A stretch of DNA of 12,738 bases from Pseudomonadota bacterium (GCA_023444765.1 JAEXLY010000262.1:1-12738), one strand, 5' to 3'. Positions 1-9,138 are shown, counted from the stretch's first letter. Notes: generated by a model not told the origin, from the sequence alone. Numbers and translations: made by a program.

Positions 1-60
1 GGGGGGGGGGGACGCACCCCGGCGAGCCCTCCCCCCCCGACCCCCGCGGCGGCGGGGGCG
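1..60. other. Homopolymer-rich window edge, possibly low-quality sequence
   Basis: The window opens with a run of eleven G and contains runs of eight C and several of four or five G or C within 60 bases. Nothing else in the window has this texture. It could be a real GC-rich stretch, but assembly or sequencing error at a contig end is plausible. Codons read through it, at the distal end of the minus-strand gene that begins at 377, should not be trusted. Confidence 0.5.
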
Positions 61-377
61 GCGACGAATCCCGCGGTCAGCGCCAGTGCGCTTTCCATCG
101 AGCCGGCGCGGGCAAGCTCGTCCTCGAACTGCCGGCTGCGCGCCTCGATGCGCGCCCGGCGGTCGTGGGCGTGCAGTTCGTCGCCGCCTGGCAACGAGGT
201 CTCTTCCCCGTGGTTTTCGCCGATGCCGGCCGCATCGGTCGCGGGTTCCGCGGTTGCGGCGACCGCGGGGTGCTCCATGCTGGCGGGATCGACCGGACGT
301 GCGGCCATCAGCCCCAGGGCGAGCACCGTCCCGGTCACCGAGAAAGCCAGTATCGTGTTGCGGAGCTTGCGGTTCAT
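1..377 (-). CDS. Partial gene, small exported or membrane-anchored protein of unknown function
   Basis: A minus-strand frame opens at ATG 375-377 and stays open to the window edge (125 codons, no stop). The N-terminus MNRKLRNTILAFSVTG has a basic start followed by a hydrophobic stretch to about residue 25, so it is a signal peptide or single membrane anchor. Next comes an Ala/Glu/Asp-rich low-complexity part and a charged segment (HDRRARIEARSRQFEDEL, about residues 71-88) that could form a short helix. An AGGA ribosome-binding site lies 8 nt upstream of the start, and a promoter with a palindromic operator lies just before it, which supports a real gene. I do not recognise the family. The last 20 or so residues read through the homopolymer edge and may be wrong. 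The C-terminus is missing. Confidence 0.6.
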   Translation of the reverse strand, partial: MNRKLRNTILAFSVTGTVLALGLMAARPVDPASMEHPAVAATAEPATDAAGIGENHGEETSLPGGDELHAHDRRARIEARSRQFEDELARAGSMESALALTAGFVAAPAAAGVGGGGLAGVRPPP

Positions 378-402
378 GACGAACGTCCTGCTCTGGTGGA
401 TA

Positions 403-426
403 GGTGTTGTATTCAACTATAACACC
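403..426. promoter_or_regulatory. 24-bp palindromic operator, GGTG-N16-CACC type
   Basis: The half sites GGTGTTGTA and TATAACACC are inverted around a 6-nt centre; eight of the nine half-site positions pair, with one G/T mismatch. The spacing GGTG-16-CACC is what I recall for YtrA-subfamily GntR regulators in Xanthomonas. The site overlaps the predicted -10 box of the minus-strand gene starting at 377 and lies 94 nt upstream of the glutathione peroxidase start, so repression of the minus-strand gene is the simplest reading. The regulator itself is not in this window. Confidence 0.6.
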
Positions 427-443
427 AGAACAGGCAACCGCAA
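416..443 (-). promoter_or_regulatory. Predicted sigma70 promoter of the leftward gene
   Basis: On the minus strand, -35 TTGCGG (438-443) and -10 TATAGT (416-421) are separated by 16 nt. The -10 matches the consensus at five of six positions; the -35 is weaker. The -10 box sits inside the palindromic operator, so a bound regulator would block the polymerase. The predicted start of transcription falls near 409, giving a leader of about 30 nt. Confidence 0.45.
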
Positions 444-519
444 GCCCTTTCGCGCCCGTGTCGACCCAACTGAAGTCATGGTCGCGCGCCGTCCCACATC
501 TCACGCGCGGGAAATTTCA

Positions 520-1077
520 ATGAAGACAATGAGATATGGAGTTCTGCTGGCCCTGTGCCTGGCCCCGGTGTCGGCGACTGCAGGGGATCTGCTGGACCGC
601 AGCTTCCGCCCCCTGACCGGCAAGCAGCCGGTGGAACTGGCCCAGGCCTATGCCGGCCAGGTCCTGCTGATCGTCAATACGGCGAGCAAGTGCGGGCTGG
701 TATCGCAGTTCGAGGGCCTGGAGGCGCTGCACGCACGCTACAAGGGACAGGGCTTCTCGGTGCTGGGTTTCCCTTCCGGCGACTTCCGCGACCAGGAGTT
801 CGAGGATGAGGAGAAGATCCTGGAGTTCTGCACCCTGACCTACGGGGTGAAGTTCCCGATGTTCGAACCGGTGCATGTGCTGGGTGACCGGGCCACGCCG
901 CTGTATCGCGACCTGCTTCGCGCCACCGGCGAGGCGCCCCCCTGGAACTTCCACAAGTACCTGGTGGGCCGCGACGGCAAGGTCATCGCATCGTTCGGCA
1001 GCCGCACGCTGCCGCAGGATCCGGCGATCGTGACGGCGATCGAGGCCGCGCTCCGGGCGCCACGGCCTGCCGGCTGA
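520..1077 (+). CDS. Periplasmic glutathione peroxidase-like thiol peroxidase
   Basis: 185 aa. Family enzymes reduce hydrogen peroxide and organic hydroperoxides with glutathione or, in the non-selenium two-cysteine type, thioredoxin. Visible motifs are NTASKCG with the peroxidatic Cys58, Gln92 in the position of the FGxQE glutamine, PWNFHKYLV with Trp142-Asn143, and Cys104 in EFCTLTYGVKFP, which matches the resolving Cys of yeast/plant-type enzymes. The catalytic Cys-Gln-Trp-Asn set is therefore complete. The usual FPCNQFG loop reads FPSGDFRDQE, so its Cys and Asn are lost. Residues 1-21 form a signal peptide (cleavage likely after ATA), suggesting a periplasmic enzyme. ATG 520 was chosen because the signal peptide starts there and GGGAAA lies upstream; the frame extends further upstream without homology. 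No clear promoter of its own was found in 427-519. The family is secure; the reductant is inferred. Confidence 0.9.
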   Translation: MKTMRYGVLLALCLAPVSATAGDLLDRSFRPLTGKQPVELAQAYAGQVLLIVNTASKCGLVSQFEGLEALHARYKGQGFSVLGFPSGDFRDQEFEDEEKILEFCTLTYGVKFPMFEPVHVLGDRATPLYRDLLRATGEAPPWNFHKYLVGRDGKVIASFGSRTLPQDPAIVTAIEAALRAPRPAG

Positions 1078-1115
1078 GTGGATGAACGCCGCGCGCGAGG
1101 CGCGAGGCCGGGCGA

Positions 1116-1144
1116 TTGCCGGGGCCGACCGCGCCCGCGACAAT
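1116..1144 (+). promoter_or_regulatory. Candidate promoter of the FKBP gene pair
   Basis: TTGCCG (1116-1121) and GACAAT (1139-1144) are 17 nt apart in the 114-nt gap after the peroxidase gene. The match to sigma70 consensus is fair only, but the GACAAT box is the only AT-containing hexamer in a very GC-rich spacer. The predicted transcription start is near 1151, about 40 nt before the ATG at 1192. Confidence 0.4.
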
Positions 1145-1191
1145 AGCGGGCTTGCGCCGCGACCGCGGCGACTGCCGGAGTGATGTTCCCC

Positions 1192-2130
1192 ATGAACCGT
1201 GTGATGCGCGGCCTGTTCGCGCTGGGTGTGTCTGTGCTCCTTCTGTCCGGTACCGCGTGGGCGCTGCAGGCGCAGGCGGAGCGTCCCCTGGGCAGCGAGC
1301 GCGCGCGGATCAGCTACGTGATCGGCATGGACGTGGGCGAGTCGCTGGTGGCGGCCGCTCCCGACATCGACTTCGCGAGCTTCGAGCGCGCGGTCGCGCA
1401 GGCCATGGCCGGCGGCGAGCCGCTGATCGCCGAGCAGGATGCGGTGAGCGTGGGCCAGGCGCTGATGCAGCGCATCGCCGCCCGCAGCGGGCGACGGGTC
1501 CCCGGACTGGCACCGGGCATGGCGCCGCCCGCGGTGGACCGGGCCAAGGTGGGGCTGCTCACCGGCCTGAACGTCGGTAGATCGCTGGCGCCGCTGTCCG
1601 ATGTCATCGAACTGCCGGTTCTGGTCGAGGCGGCGCGCACGGTCGCCGGCGGCGGCCAGCCGCGGCTCGACACCGACCAGGCCTCGCAGGCCCGGGCTGC
1701 GTTGGAAGCGCATTCGCGCGAGCGTGCCCGTCGCCAGGCCGAGGACAATCGCCAGGCTGGCGCGGAGTTCCTCGCCCGCAACCGTACGGCCAGGGGCGTT
1801 TTCGCCACGGGCTCGGGCCTGCAGTACAGCGTGCTGCAGCAGGGCTCCGGCGCCAGGCCCAAGCCGGGCGACCGCGTGCGCGTGCACTACCGCGGCACCC
1901 TGCTCGACGGCACCGAGTTCGACAGCTCGCTGGGTCGCGGCGAGCCGGCCGAGTTCGGCCTCAACCAGGTCATCGCGGGCTGGACCGAAGGTCTGACGCT
2001 GATGCCGGTGGGTTCGAAGTTCCGGTTCTGGATTCCCGGCGAACTGGCCTATGGCCAGCGCGGCAGCCCGCCCCTGATCGGCCCGAACGCCACTCTGGTG
2101 TTCGAGGTCGAGCTGCTCGACATCCTCTGA
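1192..2130 (+). CDS. Secreted FKBP-type peptidyl-prolyl isomerase with duplicated N-terminal module
   Basis: 312 aa. It catalyses cis-trans isomerisation of Xaa-Pro bonds and probably acts as a folding factor in the periplasm. Signal peptide at residues 1-24 (hydrophobic core LFALGVSVLLL, AWA before the cut). The C-terminal FKBP domain (about 209-312) keeps the pocket residues expected from FKBP12: Tyr in VHYRG, Phe-Asp in EFDSS, Val-Ile-x-x-Trp in QVIAGW, Tyr in AYG, Ile in LIGPN and Phe in VFEVEL. The region before it holds two related helical segments, ISYVIGMDVGESL (from residue 40) and KVGLLTGLNVGRSL (from 119), so the FKBP_N-type dimerisation module looks duplicated about 80 residues apart, whereas the next gene has one copy. 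ATG 1192 is preferred: GGAG at 1177-1180 is 11 nt away, while GTG 1180 and ATG 1183 overlap or crowd that site. It resembles the FkpA/Mip group. Confidence 0.9.
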   Translation: MNRVMRGLFALGVSVLLLSGTAWALQAQAERPLGSERARISYVIGMDVGESLVAAAPDIDFASFERAVAQAMAGGEPLIAEQDAVSVGQALMQRIAARSGRRVPGLAPGMAPPAVDRAKVGLLTGLNVGRSLAPLSDVIELPVLVEAARTVAGGGQPRLDTDQASQARAALEAHSRERARRQAEDNRQAGAEFLARNRTARGVFATGSGLQYSVLQQGSGARPKPGDRVRVHYRGTLLDGTEFDSSLGRGEPAEFGLNQVIAGWTEGLTLMPVGSKFRFWIPGELAYGQRGSPPLIGPNATLVFEVELLDIL

Positions 2131-2153
2131 GGGCCGCGGCGTCGCGCCGCCCC
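2131..2153 (+). terminator. GC-rich hairpin after the first FKBP gene
   Basis: Directly after the stop codon, GCGGCG (2136-2141) and CGCCGC (2145-2150) pair around a 3-nt loop, and GGG (2131-2133) can add to CCC (2151-2153) across a 2-nt bulge. No T-run follows, so complete intrinsic termination is doubtful. It may attenuate or mark the 3' end of the first message. Confidence 0.35.
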
Positions 2154-2195
2154 CTTTCCCGTACACCCTGTGTTTCCCGCATTGGAGTCAAGTCG

Positions 2196-2981
2196 ATGAA
2201 CCTTTCGAAGCGTTCCACCCCCCTGGTCGTGCTTGGCGCGACGCTGTCGCTGGCGTTGCTGGCCTGCAAGCCGCTGGACAAGGACACCGGAAAGCCGGTC
2301 GACGGCAGTGGCGACGCCAGGGAATCGACGGCCGCCACCGCCCGCGGCGGGATGAAGACCGAGCGCGAACAGGTCAGCTACGTCATCGGCATGCAGATCG
2401 GCGAAAGCCTCAAGGGCGCCAAGGACGAGATCGACCTGGACACGCTGTTCAAGTCCGTGCGCAGCACCATCGACGGCAAGGAGCCGCTGCTCACCCAGGA
2501 AGAAGCCATGCAGGTCATGCAGGACTTCAGCATGCGGATGCAGGCCAGGCAGATGGCCGAGTTCCAGGAGTCTGCCAAGCGCAATGCCGAGGAAGGCGAG
2601 AAGTTCCTGGCCGAGAACGCGAAGAAGGAGGGCGTGCAGACCACGGAGTCCGGCCTGCAGTACGAAGTGCTGACCGCGGGCAACGGCGCGCGTCCCACGG
2701 CCGAGGATACCGTGCGGGTGCACTACCGCGGCACCCTGCTCGATGGCGAGGTGTTCGACGATTCCTACGCGCGCGGCGAACCGGTCGAATTCGGACTCGG
2801 CCAGGTCGTGCCCGGCTGGCAGGAAGGCCTGCAGCTGATGCCGGTGGGCAGCAAGTACCGCCTGTGGATCCCCGGCAAGCTGGGCTATGGCGAGCAGGGC
2901 ACTCCTGGCGGCCCGATCGGCCCGAACGCCGTGCTGGTGTTCGAGGTGGAGCTGCTGGACATCGTGAACACCGCGCGCTGA
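2196..2981 (+). CDS. FKBP-type peptidyl-prolyl isomerase, Mip-like lipoprotein
   Basis: 261 aa, a paralogue of the gene just upstream. The N-terminus ends in a lipobox LLAC with Cys24, so it should be a lipid-anchored envelope protein; residue 25 is Lys, not Asp, which favours the outer membrane under the usual +2 rule. The FKBP_N helical segment starts near residue 59 (QVSYVIGMQIGESL) and includes a long charged helix (about 105-145). The FKBP_C domain runs from about 153 to 258 with all main pocket residues (VHYRG, VFDDS, QVVPGW, GYG, IGPN, VFEVEL). The start is supported by GGAG at 2184-2187, 8 nt before ATG. The two proteins share long near-identical stretches in the catalytic domain, so they arose by tandem duplication. 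Legionella Mip and E. coli FkpA are the closest described types; the substrate cannot be told from sequence. Confidence 0.92.
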   Translation: MNLSKRSTPLVVLGATLSLALLACKPLDKDTGKPVDGSGDARESTAATARGGMKTEREQVSYVIGMQIGESLKGAKDEIDLDTLFKSVRSTIDGKEPLLTQEEAMQVMQDFSMRMQARQMAEFQESAKRNAEEGEKFLAENAKKEGVQTTESGLQYEVLTAGNGARPTAEDTVRVHYRGTLLDGEVFDDSYARGEPVEFGLGQVVPGWQEGLQLMPVGSKYRLWIPGKLGYGEQGTPGGPIGPNAVLVFEVELLDIVNTAR

Positions 2982-2989
2982 TCGCGCGG
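2971..2989 (+). terminator. Hairpin with the FKBP stop codon in its loop
   Basis: CCGCGCG (2971-2977) and CGCGCGG (2983-2989) form a perfect 7-bp GC stem around the loop CTGAT, which contains the TGA stop of the second FKBP gene (2979-2981). There is no following T-run, so strong intrinsic termination is unlikely; it may act in RNA stability or partial termination before ugd. Confidence 0.35.
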
Positions 2990-3014
2990 GTCTGGAGAAT
3001 TCGGGCTTAAAGGG

Positions 3015-4361
3015 ATGCAAGTCGCAATCTTCGGGACGGGCTATGTGGGCCTGGTCAGCGGGACCTGCCTGGCGGAGGTCGGGCACCGGGTGGTGTGCGT
3101 CGACGTCGACCAGGCCAAGATCGACGGCCTGCAGCGCGGCGTGGTGCCGATCTACGAGCCGGGGCTCGAACCCATGGTCCGCGCCAACCACGCCGCGGGG
3201 CGACTCGCGTTCACGACCGATGCCGCCGCTGCGGTGGCATCGGCCGAGGTGATCTTCATCGCGGTGGGTACGCCACCCGACGAGGACGGCAGCGCCGACC
3301 TGCAGTACGTGCTGGCGGTGGCGCATACGATCGGGCGCCATCTGCAGGCGCCTGCGGTGGTCGCCAGCAAGTCGACGGTGCCGGTGGGCACCGCGGACAG
3401 GGTGCGCGCGGTGATCGCGGCGGAACTGCATGCACGAGGGGCCGGGATCGACTTCGAAGTGGTGTCCAACCCGGAGTTCCTCAAGGAAGGCGCGGCGGTG
3501 GAGGACTGCATGCGTCCGGACCGCATCATCGTGGGGAGCGCGTGCGAGGAGGCGGTGGCCACCCTGCGTCGGCTCTACGCACCGTTCAACCGCAACCGCG
3601 ACCGCATCGTGGCCATGGACGTGCGCTCGGCCGAACTGACCAAGTACGCCGCCAACGCGATGCTGGCGGCCAAGATCAGCTTCATGAACGAGATCGCCGG
3701 CATCGCCGAGAAGGTTGGCGCCGACGTGGAGCAGGTGCGCAGGGGCATCGGCTCCGATCCGCGCATCGGCTGGCACTTCATCTACCCGGGCGCCGGCTAC
3801 GGCGGCTCGTGCTTCCCCAAGGACGTGCAGGCGCTGGCGCGCACCGCCGCACAGCATGGGCACGAACCGGTCCTGCTGCAGGCGGTGGAGGCGGTGAACG
3901 AGCGCCAGAAGGGCCATCTGTTCGGACTCATGCGGCGCCACTACGGGGGGGATACGCCCATGCGCGGCCGGACCGTCGCGCTCTGGGGGCTGGCGTTCAA
4001 ACCCGACACGGACGACATGCGGGAGGCTTCGAGCCGGCGGCTGCTCGCGCAACTGTGGGAGGCCGGCGTGCGCGTGCGCGCGTTCGATCCCGAGGCGCAG
4101 GAGGAGGCCCGGCGCATCTTCGGCGAGCGCGACGACCTCACGCTCTGCCACAGTGCCGAAGAGGCGCTCGAGGGCGCCGACGCGCTGGCGGTGGTCACCG
4201 AATGGAAGCAGTTCCGCAGCCCTGATTTCGCCCTGGTGCGTCGCTCGTTGCGCGATGCGGCGATCTTCGACGGCCGCAACCTGTACGACCCGGCCGAAGT
4301 CGAGGCAGCTGGCATCGCCTATTGGGGCATCGGGCGGGGCCGCTCCATCATCCGGGAATGA
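3015..4361 (+). CDS. ugd: UDP-glucose 6-dehydrogenase
   Basis: 448 aa, normal length for the short bacterial form. It oxidises UDP-glucose to UDP-glucuronate with two NAD+, feeding exopolysaccharide, lipopolysaccharide or aminoarabinose synthesis in the cytoplasm. The N-terminal Rossmann motif GTGYVG is at residues 7-12, followed by the acidic strand end VCVDVD that binds the NAD ribose. Catalytic Cys266 lies in YGGSCFPKDV, and the conserved Lys220 in NAMLAAKISFMNE. FKPDTDDMRE and the C-terminal UDP-binding domain are intact. The start is fixed by the Rossmann fold beginning at residue 2, although AGGG abuts the ATG and the nearest well-formed GGAG (2994-2997) is 17 nt upstream, so translation initiation may be weak. 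It is followed after 4 nt by slyX. Confidence 0.96.
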   Translation: MQVAIFGTGYVGLVSGTCLAEVGHRVVCVDVDQAKIDGLQRGVVPIYEPGLEPMVRANHAAGRLAFTTDAAAAVASAEVIFIAVGTPPDEDGSADLQYVLAVAHTIGRHLQAPAVVASKSTVPVGTADRVRAVIAAELHARGAGIDFEVVSNPEFLKEGAAVEDCMRPDRIIVGSACEEAVATLRRLYAPFNRNRDRIVAMDVRSAELTKYAANAMLAAKISFMNEIAGIAEKVGADVEQVRRGIGSDPRIGWHFIYPGAGYGGSCFPKDVQALARTAAQHGHEPVLLQAVEAVNERQKGHLFGLMRRHYGGDTPMRGRTVALWGLAFKPDTDDMREASSRRLLAQLWEAGVRVRAFDPEAQEEARRIFGERDDLTLCHSAEEALEGADALAVVTEWKQFRSPDFALVRRSLRDAAIFDGRNLYDPAEVEAAGIAYWGIGRGRSIIRE

Positions 4362-4365
4362 CACC

Positions 4366-4581
4366 ATGTCCGATGCACTAGAACAGCGCGTGGTCGAACT
4401 GGAAACGCGGCTGGCGTTCCAGGAACAGCTGATTTCCGAGCTGAACGACGCCCTGACCCAGATGCGCCTGGAGGCGGCGGCCAATGCCGACCTGTTGAAG
4501 CGCATGCTGGAAGACCTGAAACTCACCCGTGGCGACGGTCCTGGCGATCCCGCCCTCGAACCGCCGCCACCGCATTACTGA
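4366..4581 (+). CDS. slyX: SlyX family protein
   Basis: 71 aa. The sequence is a single coiled-coil helix (about residues 4-50: LEQRVVELETRLAFQEQLI, then a second LxxxL heptad stretch) ending in the conserved PPPPHY tail, which is diagnostic for SlyX. Function is unknown in the family; in E. coli it lies near the prolyl isomerase gene slyD, and here too it sits near isomerase genes. It begins 4 nt after the ugd stop, with CGGGAA inside the end of ugd as ribosome-binding site, so it is probably translated from the same message. Confidence 0.93.
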   Translation: MSDALEQRVVELETRLAFQEQLISELNDALTQMRLEAAANADLLKRMLEDLKLTRGDGPGDPALEPPPPHY

Positions 4582-4593
4582 CCTTCTCGTCCG

Positions 4594-5220
4594 ATGAGCG
4601 ATTCCCTGCGCGACCAATTGCTGGGCCTGGGCTTCAAGCCCCCGGCCGCTCCCGCGCGCGAGCGCAAGCCCGCCCCGCAGCGCGGTTCCCACGGCGGGGC
4701 GCCGCGTCCGGCGGCTGCGGCGGACAGGAAGGGGAAGGGAGGCAAACCCGGCAGGTCCGGCAGGCCAGCGAGGGCGGGCGGCCCGCGCCGCCAGGAAGAC
4801 ATCGACCTGGCCAAGGCCTATGCGATCCGCGCGCAGAAGGAGAAGGACGAGCGCATCGAGGCCGAGCGCCAGCGCCAGGAACAGGCGCGTCTGCGGCGCG
4901 AGGCACGCGCGAAGCTCGAGGACTTCCTGAAGGGGCGCGTGCTCAACGACGCCGGGGCCGAGGTCGCGCGCCACTTCCCCTATGGCGGCAAGATCAAGCG
5001 CATCTACGTGAATCCGGACCAGCTGCGTGCGCTCAACGCGGGCGAGCTGGGCGTGGTCCAGCTCAACGGGCGCTATCTGCTGGTCACCGCGTCCGACCTC
5101 GCGGAGGCGGCCTCGATCTTCCCCGATGCCGTGGCGCTGAAGGTCGATCCGGATGCGCCGGCCGCGGACGACCCCTACGCCGATCCGAAATACCAGGTCC
5201 CCGACGACCTGGTCTGGTGA
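4594..5220 (+). CDS. DUF2058 family protein (YaiL-like)
   Basis: 208 aa. The N-terminus MSDSLRDQLLGLGFK and the C-terminal ending KYQVPDDLVW are the conserved ends of DUF2058 proteins. Between them are a Lys/Arg/Pro/Gly-rich, probably disordered basic linker (about 16-65), a highly charged helix likely to be a coiled coil (about 70-113, rich in EAERQRQEQ-type repeats), and a globular C-terminal domain (about 116-208). The basic linker suggests nucleic-acid contact, and E. coli YaiL has been annotated as a nucleoprotein/polynucleotide-associated regulator, but the role is not established. It starts 12 nt after slyX with no good ribosome-binding site, and its stop overlaps the start of the next gene. 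Confidence 0.88.
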   Translation: MSDSLRDQLLGLGFKPPAAPARERKPAPQRGSHGGAPRPAAAADRKGKGGKPGRSGRPARAGGPRRQEDIDLAKAYAIRAQKEKDERIEAERQRQEQARLRREARAKLEDFLKGRVLNDAGAEVARHFPYGGKIKRIYVNPDQLRALNAGELGVVQLNGRYLLVTASDLAEAASIFPDAVALKVDPDAPAADDPYADPKYQVPDDLVW

Positions 5221-6074
5221 GCGTGGCCGGGACCGTGCCGATGGCGGAACCGGGCGGCCAGGACCACCTGGTCTTCGCCCATGCCAACGGTTTCCCGGGT
5301 CCGGTCTATCGCGAACTCTTCGAGGCCTGGAGCCCGCGTTTCAGGGTCTCGGCGATCGAGCGTTTCGGTCATGGTCCCGACTACCCGGTCGGGCCGCGCT
5401 GGCCGGGGCTGGCGCGCCAGCTCATCGACCATGTCGACGCGCGGGTGGCTCCGGGCGAGCGGCTGTGGCTGGTCGGACACTCGCTGGGCGGCTATGTCAG
5501 CACCCTGGCGTCCGCGGCGCTCGGCGCGCGCGTCGCCGGCGTGGTGCTGCTCGACTCGCCGCTGATCGGCGGCGTCAGCGCCCACGTGGTGCGCTACGGC
5601 CGCCAGTTCGGCTTCGACCGGTACATGATGCCGATCCGGCAGACCCGCACGCGCCGCCACACCTGGCCGGACATCGAGGCGGTGCACGCGCATTTCGCGG
5701 CGCGCGCGCCGTTCGCGCGCTGGGATCCGCACACCCTTCGGCACTACGCCGAACAGGGCACGCGCGCACTGGAGGACGGCAGCCGCGTGCTGGCCTTCGA
5801 TCGCGAGATCGAGCTGGCGATCTACCGCAGCCTGCCGACGATGACGGTGGTGTCGGCGGCGCGCGCGGCCGTGGCGCCGATCGGCTTCATCGGCGGCACC
5901 GCGTCCCGCGAAGTCCGGCACGTGGGGATGCGTACGACGCGTGCGGCCACCGGAGGGCGACTGGCCTGGGTCGAGGGCAGCCACCTGTTCCCGATGGAGC
6001 GTCCACGGGACACGGCGATGGCTGTCGAGTCGATGATCGCGATCATGGCCGCGGGCCGCGCCAGGGCGGCCTGA
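5217..6074 (+). CDS. Alpha/beta hydrolase
   Basis: 285 aa. The nucleophile elbow GHSLGG (Ser89), the oxyanion-region motif HANGFPG (residues 22-28) and a C-terminal His in GSHLFPMERP (His256) identify the fold. The acid is less clear: Asp113 in VVLLDSP or a residue in the FIGGTASREVR loop. No signal peptide is seen, so it is probably cytoplasmic. GTG 5217 overlaps the preceding TGA as GTGA, a common arrangement for translational coupling. Other in-frame starts are GTG 5223, GTG 5235 and ATG 5241; none has a strong ribosome-binding site and the first recognisable strand begins near residue 16, so the start is not certain. The substrate cannot be inferred. It is the last gene of the plus-strand block and converges on metH. 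Confidence 0.85.
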   Translation: MSVAGTVPMAEPGGQDHLVFAHANGFPGPVYRELFEAWSPRFRVSAIERFGHGPDYPVGPRWPGLARQLIDHVDARVAPGERLWLVGHSLGGYVSTLASAALGARVAGVVLLDSPLIGGVSAHVVRYGRQFGFDRYMMPIRQTRTRRHTWPDIEAVHAHFAARAPFARWDPHTLRHYAEQGTRALEDGSRVLAFDREIELAIYRSLPTMTVVSAARAAVAPIGFIGGTASREVRHVGMRTTRAATGGRLAWVEGSHLFPMERPRDTAMAVESMIAIMAAGRARAA

Positions 6075-6089
6075 GCGTTCCCACACGGT

Positions 6090-6117
6090 GGCGGTGCAGC
6101 GCCCGGCCGGCACCGCC
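6090..6117. terminator. Hairpin between convergent hydrolase and metH transcripts
   Basis: GGCGGTGC (6090-6097) and GCACCGCC (6110-6117) are a perfect 8-bp inverted repeat with a 12-nt loop, 15 nt after the hydrolase stop. It can fold in RNA from either strand. There is no T-run on either side, so it is a candidate bidirectional or Rho-assisted terminator rather than a classical intrinsic one. Confidence 0.5.
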
Positions 6118-6277
6118 CATCCGGGTTCGCAGTGCAGGCTGGATGCCAGCCGCGCTACCCGATCCCGACGGGCGCAGGATATGAACGCGCCGCCGCGCGC
6201 GATGCTCTTCCGGCAGCGCTAGTCAGGATCGTGGTCGAGGTTGGACGCGAGCCGCGCCGCCCGATCCTGACGTACGC

Positions 6278-6313
6278 GGGAGATGATCGCTTCGCCACGC
6301 GCGACGATCTCCC
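6278..6313 (-). terminator. Second-copy hairpin of the 104-nt repeat
   Basis: GGGAGAT (6278-6284) and ATCTCCC (6307-6313) are a perfect 7-bp inverted repeat. The inner arms seen in the neighbouring copy are partly spoiled here by substitutions, but an alternative GATCG/CGATC pairing remains possible. It is exactly 104 nt from the equivalent hairpin at 6382-6417. Confidence 0.4.
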
Positions 6314-6381
6314 CGCAGCGGTTCATTCCGGATCGTGGTCGGGGTTGGACGCGAACCGCGCCGCCGGATCCTGGCGTACGC

Positions 6382-6417
6382 GGGAGATGACCACGTCGCC
6401 ACGCGCGACGATCTCCC
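6382..6417 (-). terminator. Hairpin just after the metH stop
   Basis: Outer arms GGGAGAT (6382-6388) and ATCTCCC (6411-6417) and inner arms CGTCGC (6395-6400) and GCGACG (6405-6410) make a 13-bp stem with a 5-nt loop and a 5- to 6-nt bulge on one side. It starts about 10 nt after the metH stop on the minus strand, the expected place for a transcript-end hairpin. No T-run follows, so it may protect the 3' end or act with Rho. Confidence 0.5.
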
Positions 6418-6426
6418 GGCAGCGGC

Positions 6427-9138
<2,712 letters not shown>

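Noticed and set aside
483..509. Inverted CGCGCG pair in the peroxidase leader
   Set aside because: The 15-nt loop and simple GC composition make it likely by chance.
148..519. Upstream extension of the peroxidase reading frame to ATG 148
   Set aside because: The extension runs antisense through the leftward gene and the palindromic operator, and the signal peptide begins at ATG 520.
1092..1104. CGCGC/GCGCG hairpin after the peroxidase stop as a terminator
   Set aside because: Only 5 bp, simple sequence and no T-run; too weak to call.
517..2166. 549-codon minus-strand open frame over the peroxidase and first FKBP gene
   Set aside because: Shadow of two well-supported genes; no motif, and no promoter or ribosome-binding site seen.
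2049..4526. 825-codon open frame on the minus strand
   Set aside because: It lies antisense to the FKBP pair, ugd and slyX, all of which have clear family motifs. The translation is His/Arg/Ala-rich with no domain signal, as expected for a codon-position shadow in GC-rich DNA.
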